From assembly GCF_000190575.1 (NCBI RefSeq), contig NC_015164.1, positions 3,306,501 to 3,370,500 of the forward strand: DNA of 64,000 bases, given 5' to 3'. Within the stretch, counting starts at the first letter, position 1, and every line of letters starts with the position of its first letter. This document shows positions 17,850 through 27,681 of the stretch, piece by piece. The position numbers were made by a program, and so were the translations under genes. The notes beneath the pieces were generated by a model. The model did no database searches, was not told the DNA's origin, and saw only the letters and a list, made by a program, of their open reading frames with translations. The DNA is from Phocaeicola salanitronis DSM 18170. GTDB lineage: Bacteria; Bacteroidota; Bacteroidia; Bacteroidales; Bacteroidaceae.

Positions 17850-17881
17850 TTTGGTAACCAATGTTTTTTTCCGTACCTTTG
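17850..17881 (+). promoter_or_regulatory. Promoter of the toxin-antitoxin pair
   Basis: TTTG at 17850-17853, a 20-nt spacer, TACCTTTG at 17874-17881: a full match to the Bacteroides consensus, 37 nt before the antitoxin ATG. Confidence 0.8.
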
Positions 17882-17918
17882 CAGCAGAATAGGAAACGAA
17901 TAAGGAAGGAGGCGGAAT

Positions 17919-18173
17919 ATGATTGTTATCAGTACAAGAGATTTCAGAGCGAATCAGACGAAGTTTCTCGATTTGGCAAAAAGCGGTGAAGACGTAATCT
18001 TGAAGTCCCGTTCGTCCGGCAGTTTCAAGTTGATTCCGGTGGAAGATGAGAATGCGGCAGGAAAAAAACGCGATATAACCGATGACATTGTCGCGGCGTT
18101 ACGTCAAGTAAGGGATCATTTGGACGGGAAAATCAAATTGAAAACTTTAGACGAAGTGATTGATGAACTTTGA
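17919..18173 (+). CDS. Antitoxin, Phd/YefM-like
   Basis: 84 residues: MIVISTRDFRANQTKFLDLA resembles the N-terminal fold of Phd/YefM antitoxins, which bind DNA with this part and the toxin with the C-terminus (here LKTLDEVIDEL). Directly followed by a RelE-like toxin with a 14-nt overlap, which is the standard layout. It probably represses the promoter at 17850 together with its toxin. Confidence 0.8.
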   Translation: MIVISTRDFRANQTKFLDLAKSGEDVILKSRSSGSFKLIPVEDENAAGKKRDITDDIVAALRQVRDHLDGKIKLKTLDEVIDEL

Positions 18174-18501
18174 GATTATAACTACTGCAGATGTTGATAG
18201 GGCTATTAAGAGGCTATCAAAGAAATATAAAGGCTTCGATGAAGATATTAAAGCGTTTCGTGAAGACTTGAAAGCCAATCCGCATCAAGGTGTCGAGATT
18301 GCTCCCCACATCCGTAAGGTGCGTATGGCAATTACGGCAAAGGGCAAAGGAAAAGCCGGCGGGGCACGGGTTATTACGTTTGATGCTTTGGTGTCTGAAC
18401 AAGGCGGAAAGCTGTATTTGCTCTTTATTTATGACAAAGCGGAAGCCTCAAATATCAAAATGAACGTTATCAAAGCGATAATAAAGGAATTAGGTCTATA
18501 A
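18160..18501 (+). CDS. Toxin, RelE/ParE superfamily-like
   Basis: 113 residues (ATG at 18160 or 18163). Basic, with the RelE-like order: helices with RAIKRLSKKYKGF, then IRKVRMAI and GGARVITF, and LYLLFIYDKAEASN near the end. Members usually cut mRNA on ribosomes or poison gyrase; which applies here is not clear from sequence. Its overlap with the antitoxin gene and shared promoter support a type II system. Confidence 0.75.
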   Translation: MMNFEIITTADVDRAIKRLSKKYKGFDEDIKAFREDLKANPHQGVEIAPHIRKVRMAITAKGKGKAGGARVITFDALVSEQGGKLYLLFIYDKAEASNIKMNVIKAIIKELGL

Positions 18502-18711
18502 CGAAAGAATTTATAAAACAACAAAACAATGCAAAGACACAACACAATCGGTTTATCACGTAGCGCTTCTTCGTAGAGGGGCGAGGATGACGTGTGCTTT
18601 TGTCGGGCGAATGTTTTTGCTTGGCAAGGCATGGTGTTTTCATACGTGATGGAATTGGCAACCGCTGGAGAGCGGCGGGGGTTGTTGTGTTCTTTGGCTT
18701 CGTGTGTATTT

Positions 18712-18746
18712 GCCTTTCTTCCGGATGGGGAAGAAAGGCTTTTTAA
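18712..18746 (+). terminator. Rho-independent terminator downstream of the toxin gene
   Basis: GCCTTTCTTCC / GGGAAGAAAGGC stem with TTTTT after it. The stretch 18502-18711 between toxin and terminator has no convincing gene. Confidence 0.8.
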
Positions 18747-18871
18747 TATCCGCATTCCACCCAATTGCCTTGTAGGGGCGTATCGCATACGCTCTGAAGA
18801 CATCCGCATGGGTTAGTTGATGCATTCGGGCGTATGCGATACACCCCTACATGGGATGTTTGCGGATATTC
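18744..18871. repeat. 128-bp inverted-repeat element, copy B
   Basis: Opposite orientation to the copy at 8310. Its right end (CATGGGATGTTTGCGGATAT) is the complement of the left end of copy A. Both copies are 128 bp long, so the element has fixed ends. Confidence 0.8.
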
Positions 18872-18915
18872 AAATTTTGTTTTCTTATGTTTCATCTTTC
18901 ATTGTTTTGTTGTAT

Positions 18916-20709
18916 ATGAAAAATCATCAGATTCGCGCGAAGCGCGCCGAGGGGAGTGCGGTTTCTGCTCCCGAATATGCTGTAAATTGTTTGAATGTTG
19001 ATATTATCCTTGCAAAAGGACGGAGCGACGTGCGTGAATTGTCTGTCCGTCTTTATACTTCCGCTTACCGGCTGATGGGTGTCGCTGCCCGGCAGGCATC
19101 CTCAAGCAAGGCGATACGTACGTGGCATTTCGAAGTCTCTTCATCCGATGCCTGGACGGGCGGGACGTATCGGGCTTTTGTTTATGTCAACGGCGTTCCA
19201 AGCTGGAAAGCGGAATTGTTTCTTTACACGGGCGAAGGCATTGATTCGAGTGCCCGTTTGGAAAGCCTGGAGCCTTCTTCGCCCGAAATGCTCTTTGCCG
19301 GGCGGTTGGCTTTCCGGTCGTGGTGGCCTGTTTTGGAAGGCTTTCATCTTGACGAGGATTTCATCGTCCGTTTCATGGAGCAAATCCGGCTCTTTACGCA
19401 AAATATAGAGACGAAGGCATGGGCTTCGGTACCTCCGCTTCAAGTGACGGGCGATGCCGATTGGGCGGAGCGGTTCGCTTCGTTGGTATTGGTTCCTTGC
19501 GTTAAGGAGGAATGGGGGAAAGAATGCGTGCTGACCGAGGTGAGCGGGGCGGATGATGATATGCTTTCCCTTCACTTGTTGGAGCGGGTGTGTTATCTGG
19601 TAGGTGCCCATATCGCTCCGGATACGGTATTTGTTTTTCACGGAGCCACTCTGACCATGGAATGGCTGAATGCTGATTACTACCCTTATTTCTCGCTCTT
19701 CGAGAATGAAGACACGTGTTTCCGTCTGCCCGAAACGCTTCTTACCGAAAGGAAGACGGAGCTTGAAGGCTTCTCTCCGGATGAAACGGAAATGCCGGAA
19801 GCGGCAGAAGTACAGGGCGAGGAAAGGAAACCTGCCTTGCAGCGGTTGGAAGAAATGGTAGGTCTTTCGCGGGTGAAAGACGAACTGTGCGAGGCTTGCG
19901 CGATGGCTTTGTTCACCCGGCGCCGCAAGGAATTAGGGCTGGAAGTTTCGGCAGAGAATCGTAATCATTTCTTGTTCTTGGGCAGTCCGGGTACGGGGAA
20001 AACCACCGTTGCCCGCCTGATAGGGGAAATCTACCATGAAATGGGATTGCTCTCACGTGGGCATACCGTAGAGACGAACCGCGCGAAACTGATAGGCGAG
20101 TTCATCGGTCAGACCGAGCAAAAAACCTGTGCCGCGATAGCTGAGGCCCGTGGCGGGGTGCTTTTCATTGACGAGGCTTACACACTTGTTCACGAAGACG
20201 ATTCGCGCGACTTCGGCAAGGAAGTGATTCATGCTTTGATGACCGTTCTTTCCGAACCGAATCCCGACCTGATAGTCATCCTGGCGGGTTATGAAATGCA
20301 GATGCAGGCGTTGTTCCGCCTGAATCCGGGGCTGGACAGCCGCTTCCCGCTCCGCCTTCACTTTGATGACTTCACATCGGACGAATTGACGGAAATGGCG
20401 CGGCACTTGTTGGCGGAGCATAACTTCGAACTGAGCGAGGCGGCAGACGTCCGCTTGGCGAAACTGGTAGAAAAAGCCGTCTTGCATAAGGATGAGCATT
20501 TCGGCAACGGCCGCTGGGTACACAATCTGGTAGAGCACGGCATCTTGAAGTGCATGGCGAAACGGGTGATGGCGTTGCCGCTTTCCACCGAATCCTCCGA
20601 ATTGTTCCGCTGGATAGAGGAAACGGATGTCGCCGGAGCCGAACCTGCCTTCCTTTATGAAAACGCCCCGAAGGTTGCATTGGCGAGGCGCATCGGCTTC
20701 ACCGCTTGA
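18916..20709 (+). CDS. CbxX/CfxQ-type AAA+ ATPase with unknown N-terminal domain
   Basis: About 597 residues from the ATG at 18916 (MKNHQIRAKRAEGSA); the frame is open further upstream but only through a repeat element. The first 290 residues match nothing I recognise. The C-terminal half is an AAA+ module of the CbxX class: Walker A FLGSPGTGKTTVARL, Walker B GVLFIDEAYTL, sensor and arginine-finger region LDSRFPLRLHF, then a helical lid. CbxX-type ATPases remodel protein complexes (rubisco activases, EccA of type VII secretion). No partner gene is adjacent, so its client is unknown. Confidence 0.8.
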   Translation: MKNHQIRAKRAEGSAVSAPEYAVNCLNVDIILAKGRSDVRELSVRLYTSAYRLMGVAARQASSSKAIRTWHFEVSSSDAWTGGTYRAFVYVNGVPSWKAELFLYTGEGIDSSARLESLEPSSPEMLFAGRLAFRSWWPVLEGFHLDEDFIVRFMEQIRLFTQNIETKAWASVPPLQVTGDADWAERFASLVLVPCVKEEWGKECVLTEVSGADDDMLSLHLLERVCYLVGAHIAPDTVFVFHGATLTMEWLNADYYPYFSLFENEDTCFRLPETLLTERKTELEGFSPDETEMPEAAEVQGEERKPALQRLEEMVGLSRVKDELCEACAMALFTRRRKELGLEVSAENRNHFLFLGSPGTGKTTVARLIGEIYHEMGLLSRGHTVETNRAKLIGEFIGQTEQKTCAAIAEARGGVLFIDEAYTLVHEDDSRDFGKEVIHALMTVLSEPNPDLIVILAGYEMQMQALFRLNPGLDSRFPLRLHFDDFTSDELTEMARHLLAEHNFELSEAADVRLAKLVEKAVLHKDEHFGNGRWVHNLVEHGILKCMAKRVMALPLSTESSELFRWIEETDVAGAEPAFLYENAPKVALARRIGFTA

Positions 20710-20770
20710 GGCAAGAGGCAGGTTTCTTTTCTGCATCCGGTTGCGTTGGAAAAGCCATTTATGCGTACCG

Positions 20771-20855
20771 GCAGTCCTCGCCTGTCAGGACTGCAGTTTT
20801 GTATAGCCAGTACTGCAGTCCTGACAGCCGAGGACTGCAGTCCTATATAGGAGGA
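20771..20855. repeat. Palindromic repeat with AGTCCT/AGGACT units
   Basis: 27-nt arm starting GCAGTCCTCGCCTGTCAGGA at 20771 pairs with 20812-20838 with one mismatch; a second small hairpin (AGTCCTATATAGGAGGACT) follows. The remainder of the 376-bp gap to 21086 holds a possible -7 box TACATTTG at 21032-21039 for the next gene and nothing else that I see. Confidence 0.8.
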
Positions 20856-21085
20856 CTGGGAGGCACATAGGCATGAGTCGGGCTATGCAGTCATATCCTT
20901 TCCGGCAGGCAGGCGTATGACTTTGCGCAAGCGGGTAGCAAGAATGTTTCATCTTTTAGCAAAAATGTTACATGGAAACATATTTGCTTGAAGATGAAAC
21001 ATTTCTTTTATACCGCTTTTGCATTGCTCGCTACATTTGTTGCACAAAAATCATTTATTGTTTGTGCTATTAAAATTGTAATACC

Positions 21086-23431
21086 ATGAAAGCAGGTAAG
21101 AAAAAGTTTTCATTTCATCGGATGAGCGCGGCGGTTCTGCTGCTTGCATTAGCTTGTACAAATGCCCATGCGCAAGAAACTAACTCCGCGAAAGACGGTT
21201 CTTCGAAAGAGGAAGGGAATCGGAACGTCATGCTGAATGCGGCAAGTGCCAACGGTCCTCGTGAGATTCAGATCGGGCTTCCGTCGGCAGATGTCAATGT
21301 GTTGGAAAATGGCATTCCCGTAACTTATGCTACGAACCCGCATAGTGTGAATTCATTGTGGCGTGCTGATGCCAGTTTAAGCCACGTCGGTTTGTTGAAG
21401 ATTTCAGAAACGGCGATTACAACCGGAAATATCGGTTATGCGGTAAACTCGTTTACCCAATTAGGCCAGAAAGGTTTCCACGGGACTTTAAATTATAAGG
21501 CAAACCATTTCGGCATGCAGGAGATATCTTTGAACCTGAACGGGGAGATAGCCAAAGACTGGTTTTACAGTGGAAGTATCTACCAGGACTTTGACCCGGG
21601 AACATTTAAAATTAAGTCTACTCCGTTTCAAGACCGTACGCAGATATACAAATTCGCTCTGACAAAACGTTATCATGATAACCGGGGCGAGTTTACGGCT
21701 ATGTATCATTATAGCAATAGCCATCCGGTATATAATTATGCTACGCAATCGGCTCCTTTTATTTATGTAGGCGATGGAAGTGTAAAGGAATTCGGCAAGT
21801 TTGCATTGGGAACGACTTCGTATTTGCCTGTAGATAATGAAATGATGTATCGGGATATGCGGACTGGACAAGTGCATAAGACCAATCTGTATGACGCCAC
21901 TCAGAATAAGGGAAGCGAGTTTGTTCTGATGAACGACTATAAATGGGATAACGGGTTGCAATGGAAAACGATTGTGAAATATGACCATGCGACGGGCTCA
22001 TTGGTTTATCAGACCCCGATGTCGCTTGACCAGAACGAAGCGGGCATCAATTATTTGTATGAAGCCGAAGACGGAAGCATGCAGGCATACGATGGCGAGT
22101 ATGTACAGAGCCGTATGTCGTGTCTGAACCGTGGCTTCATAGACGAATTTATGTTTACGACCGAACTGTCACGCAAGGTGAACAGCGGCACGTGGCGTTT
22201 GGGAGTGAACGAATGGTATTATGACGTGGACTATACATCCAATACAACGATGTACGACCAGTCGGTACCGATGGACGGAAGTTATCCGGTCCGTCTGTTC
22301 AATGCCGATTATGCTACTTATGCCGACCGTTCATATAGCGGAAATGGCTATTACTATGATTTCAACAAGAACGCTTCAGAATATTATAAAGGACACGAAA
22401 ACAAACTTGCAATATATTTCACTCATGACTGGGACATAACCGATAACTTTAATTTGTATTATGGTGCACGCTTGGAATATCAGGCGTTGCGAGGCGAAAA
22501 TCTGGCGGTGAAGGATGCCAACGGTGACTTTGTCGGTCGTTTTGCTAACTATTATATCGGTGCTACAAGTCCGGGTGGCGTGAAGATTGCTCCTACGCCT
22601 ATCTCGTATGATTGGTTTAACTATGCATTGAGTGCCGCAGCTACATACAAATTGACAAAGCAGTTCGGGTTTACCGGAGATTTTACTTATATCACCCAGC
22701 ATCCGCGTATTGAAAACTTCGCTCCGGCTACAACGCCGAATACTGATAAGATTTCGGTACCTTTGGGACGGGTAGGTATCTATTACAATAATGACTGGCT
22801 GAGCCTGACTTCTTTGTTCTCTTATATTTCGAAGACCAATAACAATTCTACGCTGAACCTGCAGCATGCCGTAAACGGTGTGAATCAGATTATGGCTGCT
22901 CCGTTGACTTACGATATCAAGACTTTGGGATGGACTACCGATGTGGTCGCTACGCCGTTCAAAGGTTTCGACCTTCACTTCCTGTTCACTTACCAAAAAC
23001 CGACTTATAAGAAATACGAGACTTCGGTTACTTTCCCCGACGGTTATGTGGGAAGCATCAATGCAACAGGCAATATCGTAGCCGAGATTCCCCAGGTCAT
23101 TGTGGAAATTGACCCAAGCTATATGATTACGAAAGACCTGAAAATCTGGACCAGTTTCCGTTATTTCAGCAAGACGTATGCCAATATCAACGATGCTTAT
23201 TACTTTAACGGACGTTGGGAAACTTTCGGCGGACTGAACTGGCAGGTAAACAAGAAATTGTCTTTGGGCTGTACGGTAGTTAATTTCCTGAACCAGACCG
23301 GAGCGAAGGGAAGCATTGCCGGTGCCGAGTTGATTGAGAAGGAAGATGCCGGACAGTATGCAGGTCATGTAATGGCTGGCAGCTATATTCGTCCGTTTAC
23401 CGTGGAATTTTCCGCACAATTGAAATTTTAA
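21086..23431 (+). CDS. TonB-dependent-receptor-like outer-membrane protein of the sugar locus
   Basis: 781 residues with a signal peptide (ending AHAQE near residue 31). The next 130 residues look like a small plug (VLENGIPVTYATNPHSVNSL, ISETAITTGNIGYAVNSF), and the rest is a beta-barrel with many aromatic strands and a terminal ...FTVEFSAQLKF. It is shorter than a SusC (about 1000 residues), lacks the N-terminal carboxypeptidase-regulatory domain and has no SusD beside it. It heads a run of sugar genes and is probably the outer-membrane entry for the sugar; substrate unproven. Confidence 0.75.
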   Translation: MKAGKKKFSFHRMSAAVLLLALACTNAHAQETNSAKDGSSKEEGNRNVMLNAASANGPREIQIGLPSADVNVLENGIPVTYATNPHSVNSLWRADASLSHVGLLKISETAITTGNIGYAVNSFTQLGQKGFHGTLNYKANHFGMQEISLNLNGEIAKDWFYSGSIYQDFDPGTFKIKSTPFQDRTQIYKFALTKRYHDNRGEFTAMYHYSNSHPVYNYATQSAPFIYVGDGSVKEFGKFALGTTSYLPVDNEMMYRDMRTGQVHKTNLYDATQNKGSEFVLMNDYKWDNGLQWKTIVKYDHATGSLVYQTPMSLDQNEAGINYLYEAEDGSMQAYDGEYVQSRMSCLNRGFIDEFMFTTELSRKVNSGTWRLGVNEWYYDVDYTSNTTMYDQSVPMDGSYPVRLFNADYATYADRSYSGNGYYYDFNKNASEYYKGHENKLAIYFTHDWDITDNFNLYYGARLEYQALRGENLAVKDANGDFVGRFANYYIGATSPGGVKIAPTPISYDWFNYALSAAATYKLTKQFGFTGDFTYITQHPRIENFAPATTPNTDKISVPLGRVGIYYNNDWLSLTSLFSYISKTNNNSTLNLQHAVNGVNQIMAAPLTYDIKTLGWTTDVVATPFKGFDLHFLFTYQKPTYKKYETSVTFPDGYVGSINATGNIVAEIPQVIVEIDPSYMITKDLKIWTSFRYFSKTYANINDAYYFNGRWETFGGLNWQVNKKLSLGCTVVNFLNQTGAKGSIAGAELIEKEDAGQYAGHVMAGSYIRPFTVEFSAQLKF

Positions 23432-23461
23432 TACTATATTTACAACGAAAACAGATACACC

Positions 23462-25330
23462 ATGAAAACGAATTTCATTTCTTTGGCGATAGGAACGATG
23501 CTGGCTTGCGGCATTGTCTCTTGCCGGCAGCAAGACAAAGGCTTTACGCTCGAACATCAAGGAGATACGCTTACAACGGTTTATGTGAAAGCTCCGGGAA
23601 AATACCTGTTGCTCCCCATCCAGGAGTCAAGCGGGGAAGGAAAAGTGAAATTGGAGACCGGAAGTCCTGCTGATATGGCGATGGATATCCGTCTTGCCGT
23701 AGACAGCATTGAGTATTATGTGCCTTTCGAACTTCCGCAAGGCGGGAAAGCAACCGTTTCAATTCGTAAGGTAGCTGCCGATGCTGTATGTTGGGAGCAT
23801 ATCCAATTGACTGATACGTTTGATACAAGCAATACCGATTATTACCGTCCCGTTTATCATCATACTCCGCTTTACGGTTGGATGAACGACCCGAATGGCA
23901 TGGTATATAAAGACGGTGAATATCACTTATATTTCCAATACAATCCATACGGCTCGAAGTGGGGAAATATGCACTGGGGGCATTCGGTCAGCACCGACCT
24001 TATCCATTGGAACCATTTGAAACCGGCTATTGCCCGCGATACACTGGGACATATCTTTTCCGGTAGTACTGTGGTTGATAAAAACAATACGGCTGGTTAT
24101 GGTGACAATGCCTTGATTGCTCTTTACACATCGGCAAGTGACGAACATGGGCAGATACAATGCATGGCATACAGTACCGACGACGGACGTACCTACACGA
24201 AATATGAGAAGAATCCGGTGCTGCTCCCGTTTGACGGCTTAAAGGATTTCCGCGACCCGAAAGTCTTTTGGTATGAACCCGACAAGAAGTGGGTGATGAT
24301 TGTTTCTGCCGATAAGGAAATGCGTTTTTATGCTTCACAGAATTTGAAGGACTGGGAATATATGAGTGCTTTCGGCAAAGGTTACGGTGCACAGCCCAAT
24401 CAGTTCGAGTGTCCGGATTTCATTCAGCTGCCTGTAGATGGGGATAAGAATAAGATGAAATGGGTGATGCTGGTCAATATCAATCCGGGATGTATGTTCG
24501 GCGGAAGCGCAACGGAATATTTTGTAGGAGATTTCGACGGGAAAGAATTTACATGTGATACGAAACCTGAAACTGTAAAGTGGTTGGATTATGGAAAAGA
24601 CCATTATGCGGCGGTCTGCATTTCGAATACGGGCGAACGTATCATCTCTATTCCTTGGATGAGCAACTGGCAATACGCCAATGTAACCCCAATCCGCCAA
24701 TATCGGGGTGCCAACGGATTGCCTCGTGAATTGTCTTTGTACACCAAGGACGGTCAGATTTATGTAGCTGCCGATGTGGTGAAGGAAGTGGAAGCATTGC
24801 GTAAGGATGCCCGTTCGTTCGATGCGGTTACGGTAAAAGGCGAACATAAGATTGATGAGCTTGTCCCGCAGACAGATGGTGCATACGAATTGGAAATGGA
24901 TATCACTCCGGGCACGTCGGGTGTAGCAGGTTTCGACCTGATGAATGCCAAAGGTGAAGCCGCCAAGATTTACTTGGATATGAAGGCAGGCAGGTTGGTG
25001 ATGGACCGCACGGCAAGCGGTCTGGTCGCTTTCGGGGAGAAATCGGAGCCGCATGCTAAAGAAACAGACGACCACCGTAAGACGATGTCTGTCAATTATC
25101 AAAATGATTTTGCGTTGGGAACATGGGCACCGCTTTCTTTGTGCGAAGGCAAGACTTACCACCTGAATGTATTTGTGGACAAATGTTCGGTGGAAATCTT
25201 TGTGGACGGAGGCCGTATTGCAATGACCAACCTGGTATTCCCTACCGAGCCGTATAATACGCTCCGTTTCTATACCGAGGGTGGTGAGGCACAAGTTTCA
25301 AACATGAAAGTATACAAACTGGGGCTATAA
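23462..25330 (+). CDS. Glycoside hydrolase family 32 (beta-fructosidase/invertase-type) lipoprotein
   Basis: 622 residues. Lipobox ends at C21 (ACGIVSC), so it is a membrane lipoprotein. An extra domain (about 25-115) precedes the five-bladed catalytic domain: nucleophile D143 in WMNDPNG, D265 in FRDPK and acid/base E316 in FECPDF; a C-terminal beta-sandwich follows. Family members cut beta-fructosides such as sucrose, raffinose, inulin or levan. Beside a GH36 alpha-galactosidase and a fructokinase, sucrose- or raffinose-type substrates are the best guess. Confidence 0.94.
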   Translation: MKTNFISLAIGTMLACGIVSCRQQDKGFTLEHQGDTLTTVYVKAPGKYLLLPIQESSGEGKVKLETGSPADMAMDIRLAVDSIEYYVPFELPQGGKATVSIRKVAADAVCWEHIQLTDTFDTSNTDYYRPVYHHTPLYGWMNDPNGMVYKDGEYHLYFQYNPYGSKWGNMHWGHSVSTDLIHWNHLKPAIARDTLGHIFSGSTVVDKNNTAGYGDNALIALYTSASDEHGQIQCMAYSTDDGRTYTKYEKNPVLLPFDGLKDFRDPKVFWYEPDKKWVMIVSADKEMRFYASQNLKDWEYMSAFGKGYGAQPNQFECPDFIQLPVDGDKNKMKWVMLVNINPGCMFGGSATEYFVGDFDGKEFTCDTKPETVKWLDYGKDHYAAVCISNTGERIISIPWMSNWQYANVTPIRQYRGANGLPRELSLYTKDGQIYVAADVVKEVEALRKDARSFDAVTVKGEHKIDELVPQTDGAYELEMDITPGTSGVAGFDLMNAKGEAAKIYLDMKAGRLVMDRTASGLVAFGEKSEPHAKETDDHRKTMSVNYQNDFALGTWAPLSLCEGKTYHLNVFVDKCSVEIFVDGGRIAMTNLVFPTEPYNTLRFYTEGGEAQVSNMKVYKLGL

Positions 25331-25467
25331 TTAATTTCCATATAATTACTATTACGATTTGCAACGACGCAGAGGCGTGGAGGAAATGGCCGGAAAATCA
25401 GACTGAATAGAAACTCTACGCTTGTGTGTCGTTGTTTTGTTTGTTGTTTTTTAATAGATTAAATCGA

Positions 25468-27669
25468 ATGGCTATGATGAGACATTTATTGTGTGCTGCA
25501 ATGGGGCTTGCTTTGGCAGGGAATTCATTAGAGGCAGCCGAAAATCAGGTTATCCGTATTTCTACCAATCATACCGATTTGGTGTTACAGGTGGCAGAGA
25601 ACGGACGGTTGTATCAGACATATCTGGGTGAGAAATTATTGCATGAAGCCGATTTGAAGGAATTAGACTGGGCGGTACATGCCGCTTCGGACGGGAGCGT
25701 CTGCAAACGGGGCTGGGAAGTGTACGGCGGCTCGGGAAATGAGGATTTCTTCGAACCGGCATTGGCAGTGACGCACAACGACGGGAACGCTTCCACTTGG
25801 CTCTATTATGTATCATCTTCGGTTAAAGAAGTGGAAGGTGGAACGCAGACCGATATCGTGTTGCGCGATGATGCATATCCGGTAGAAGTTACGTTGCACT
25901 ATGTGGCATATCCGGAAGAAGATGTCATCAAGACATGGAGTGAAATCGTGCATCAGGAAAAGAAACCGGTTTATCTTTCGGCGTATGCTTCTACGATGCT
26001 TTATTTCAACAGGGGCAGTTATTATCTGACCGAGTTTACAGGCGACTGGGCAAAGGAAGCTCAGATGAGCACCGGGCAGCTTCAACCGGGAAAGAAGATT
26101 GTCGACACTAAGTTGGGAAGCCGTGCGGCAATGCATGCCAGTCCGTTTTTTATGGTTGGGTTAGATCAGCCAGCCAGTGAAAATCAAGGGGATGTATTGA
26201 TGGGTACATTGGGCTGGACCGGGAATTTCCGCTTTACCTTCGAGGTTGATAATGTAGGAAACTTACGGATAATTCCGTCTGTCAATCCGTATGCTTCTGT
26301 TTATCCCTTAGAGCGTGGAGAGGTCTTTACAACCCCCGAATTTGTCTTTACATACAGTGCCGAAGGAACAGGGAAAGGCAGCCGTAACTTGCAGGATTGG
26401 ATGCGCAAGTATCAGTTGAAGAATGGAACAGGGGACCGTATGACCTTGCTCAATAATTGGGAAAATACAGCTTTCAACTTCAATCAAGAACTGTTGGCTG
26501 AACTGATGCGCGAGGCGAAGGACTTAGGTGTGGATTTGTTTTTGCTGGATGACGGGTGGTTTGGAAATAAATACCCACGTAAAGATGACAAGGCAGGGTT
26601 AGGCGATTGGGAAGCTACGCAAGATAAATTGCCCGGAGGCGTGCCGGCATTGATTGAATCTGCCAAACAGGCTGGTGTGAAGTTTGGCATTTGGATAGAG
26701 CCGGAAATGGTGAATCCCAAAAGTGAATTGTTCGAGAAACATCCTGATTGGGCGATTCATTACCCCAATAGAGAAAGATATTATTATCGCAATCAGTTGG
26801 TATTGGATTTGAGTAATCCGGAAGTGCAGGATTATGTGTGTGGGGTTGTGGATAAGCTGATGAAAGAAAATCCGGAGTTGGCTTATTTCAAGTGGGATTG
26901 CAACAGTCCGATAACCAATATTTATTCTCCTTACTTAAAAGAACGCCAGGGACGTTTGTACATAGACCATGTGCGTGGAGTGTATAATGTCATGAAGCGT
27001 ATACATGCAAATTATCCAGACGTAACCATGATGCTTTGTTCAGGAGGTGGTGCACGTTGTGATTACGAAGCTTTGAAGTATTTCGATGAATTTTGGTGCA
27101 GTGACGATACAGACCCTGTGGAACGGGCTTATATCCAATGGGGCTTCTCGCATTTCTTTCCTGCCAAGGCGATGTGTGCCCATGTGACAAGCTGGAACAG
27201 GGCGTCTTCTGTCAAGTTCCGTACCGACATGGCTTCGATGTGCAAGCTGGGCTTTGATATTGGTCTTGATGAGTTGAGTCAAGATGAATTGGCATATTGC
27301 CGTGCGGCTGTAGCTAATTGGAACCGTCTGAAACCGGCTATTCTTGAAGGAAGCCAATACCGGTTGGTCTCGCCTTATGAAAGCAATCACATGGCGGTCA
27401 ATTATGTGAGTGAGGATAAAGCCAGCGCCGTGCTGTTCGCCTACGACATCCATCCGCGTTATCAGGAAAAACTGTTGGCGGTCCGTATGCAAGGGCTTGA
27501 TCCCGAAAAGATGTATCTGGTCAAGGAAATCAATCTGATGCCGGACGCTTCTTCGTCGTTGAAAGCCGACGGTAAGGTATATTCGGGCGATTACCTGATG
27601 AAGGTAGGGCTGGATGTTTTCGGTTTCCAGCAAATGCAGAGCCGGGTCATAGAGTTTGTAGCACAATAA
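25468..27669 (+). CDS. Alpha-galactosidase, glycoside hydrolase family 36
   Basis: About 733 residues. I chose the ATG at 25468 (MAMMRHLLCAAMGLALAG) because it begins a signal peptide; the longer frame has no support. Catalytic features of GH36: LNNWENTAFNF and LDDGWFG at the barrel start, nucleophile Asp in YFKWDCN and acid/base Asp in FWCSDDTDP. Removes alpha-1,6-galactose from raffinose or stachyose, leaving sucrose for the GH32 enzyme just upstream. It ends 12 nt before the transporter gene, so the two are co-transcribed. Confidence 0.94.
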   Translation: MAMMRHLLCAAMGLALAGNSLEAAENQVIRISTNHTDLVLQVAENGRLYQTYLGEKLLHEADLKELDWAVHAASDGSVCKRGWEVYGGSGNEDFFEPALAVTHNDGNASTWLYYVSSSVKEVEGGTQTDIVLRDDAYPVEVTLHYVAYPEEDVIKTWSEIVHQEKKPVYLSAYASTMLYFNRGSYYLTEFTGDWAKEAQMSTGQLQPGKKIVDTKLGSRAAMHASPFFMVGLDQPASENQGDVLMGTLGWTGNFRFTFEVDNVGNLRIIPSVNPYASVYPLERGEVFTTPEFVFTYSAEGTGKGSRNLQDWMRKYQLKNGTGDRMTLLNNWENTAFNFNQELLAELMREAKDLGVDLFLLDDGWFGNKYPRKDDKAGLGDWEATQDKLPGGVPALIESAKQAGVKFGIWIEPEMVNPKSELFEKHPDWAIHYPNRERYYYRNQLVLDLSNPEVQDYVCGVVDKLMKENPELAYFKWDCNSPITNIYSPYLKERQGRLYIDHVRGVYNVMKRIHANYPDVTMMLCSGGGARCDYEALKYFDEFWCSDDTDPVERAYIQWGFSHFFPAKAMCAHVTSWNRASSVKFRTDMASMCKLGFDIGLDELSQDELAYCRAAVANWNRLKPAILEGSQYRLVSPYESNHMAVNYVSEDKASAVLFAYDIHPRYQEKLLAVRMQGLDPEKMYLVKEINLMPDASSSLKADGKVYSGDYLMKVGLDVFGFQQMQSRVIEFVAQ

Positions 27670-27681
27670 AATAGAGGAATT

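Noticed and set aside
22376..23560. 394-codon minus-strand frame opposite the barrel protein
   Set aside because: It spans the junction of two clear plus-strand genes and shows no domain; it is a shadow frame.
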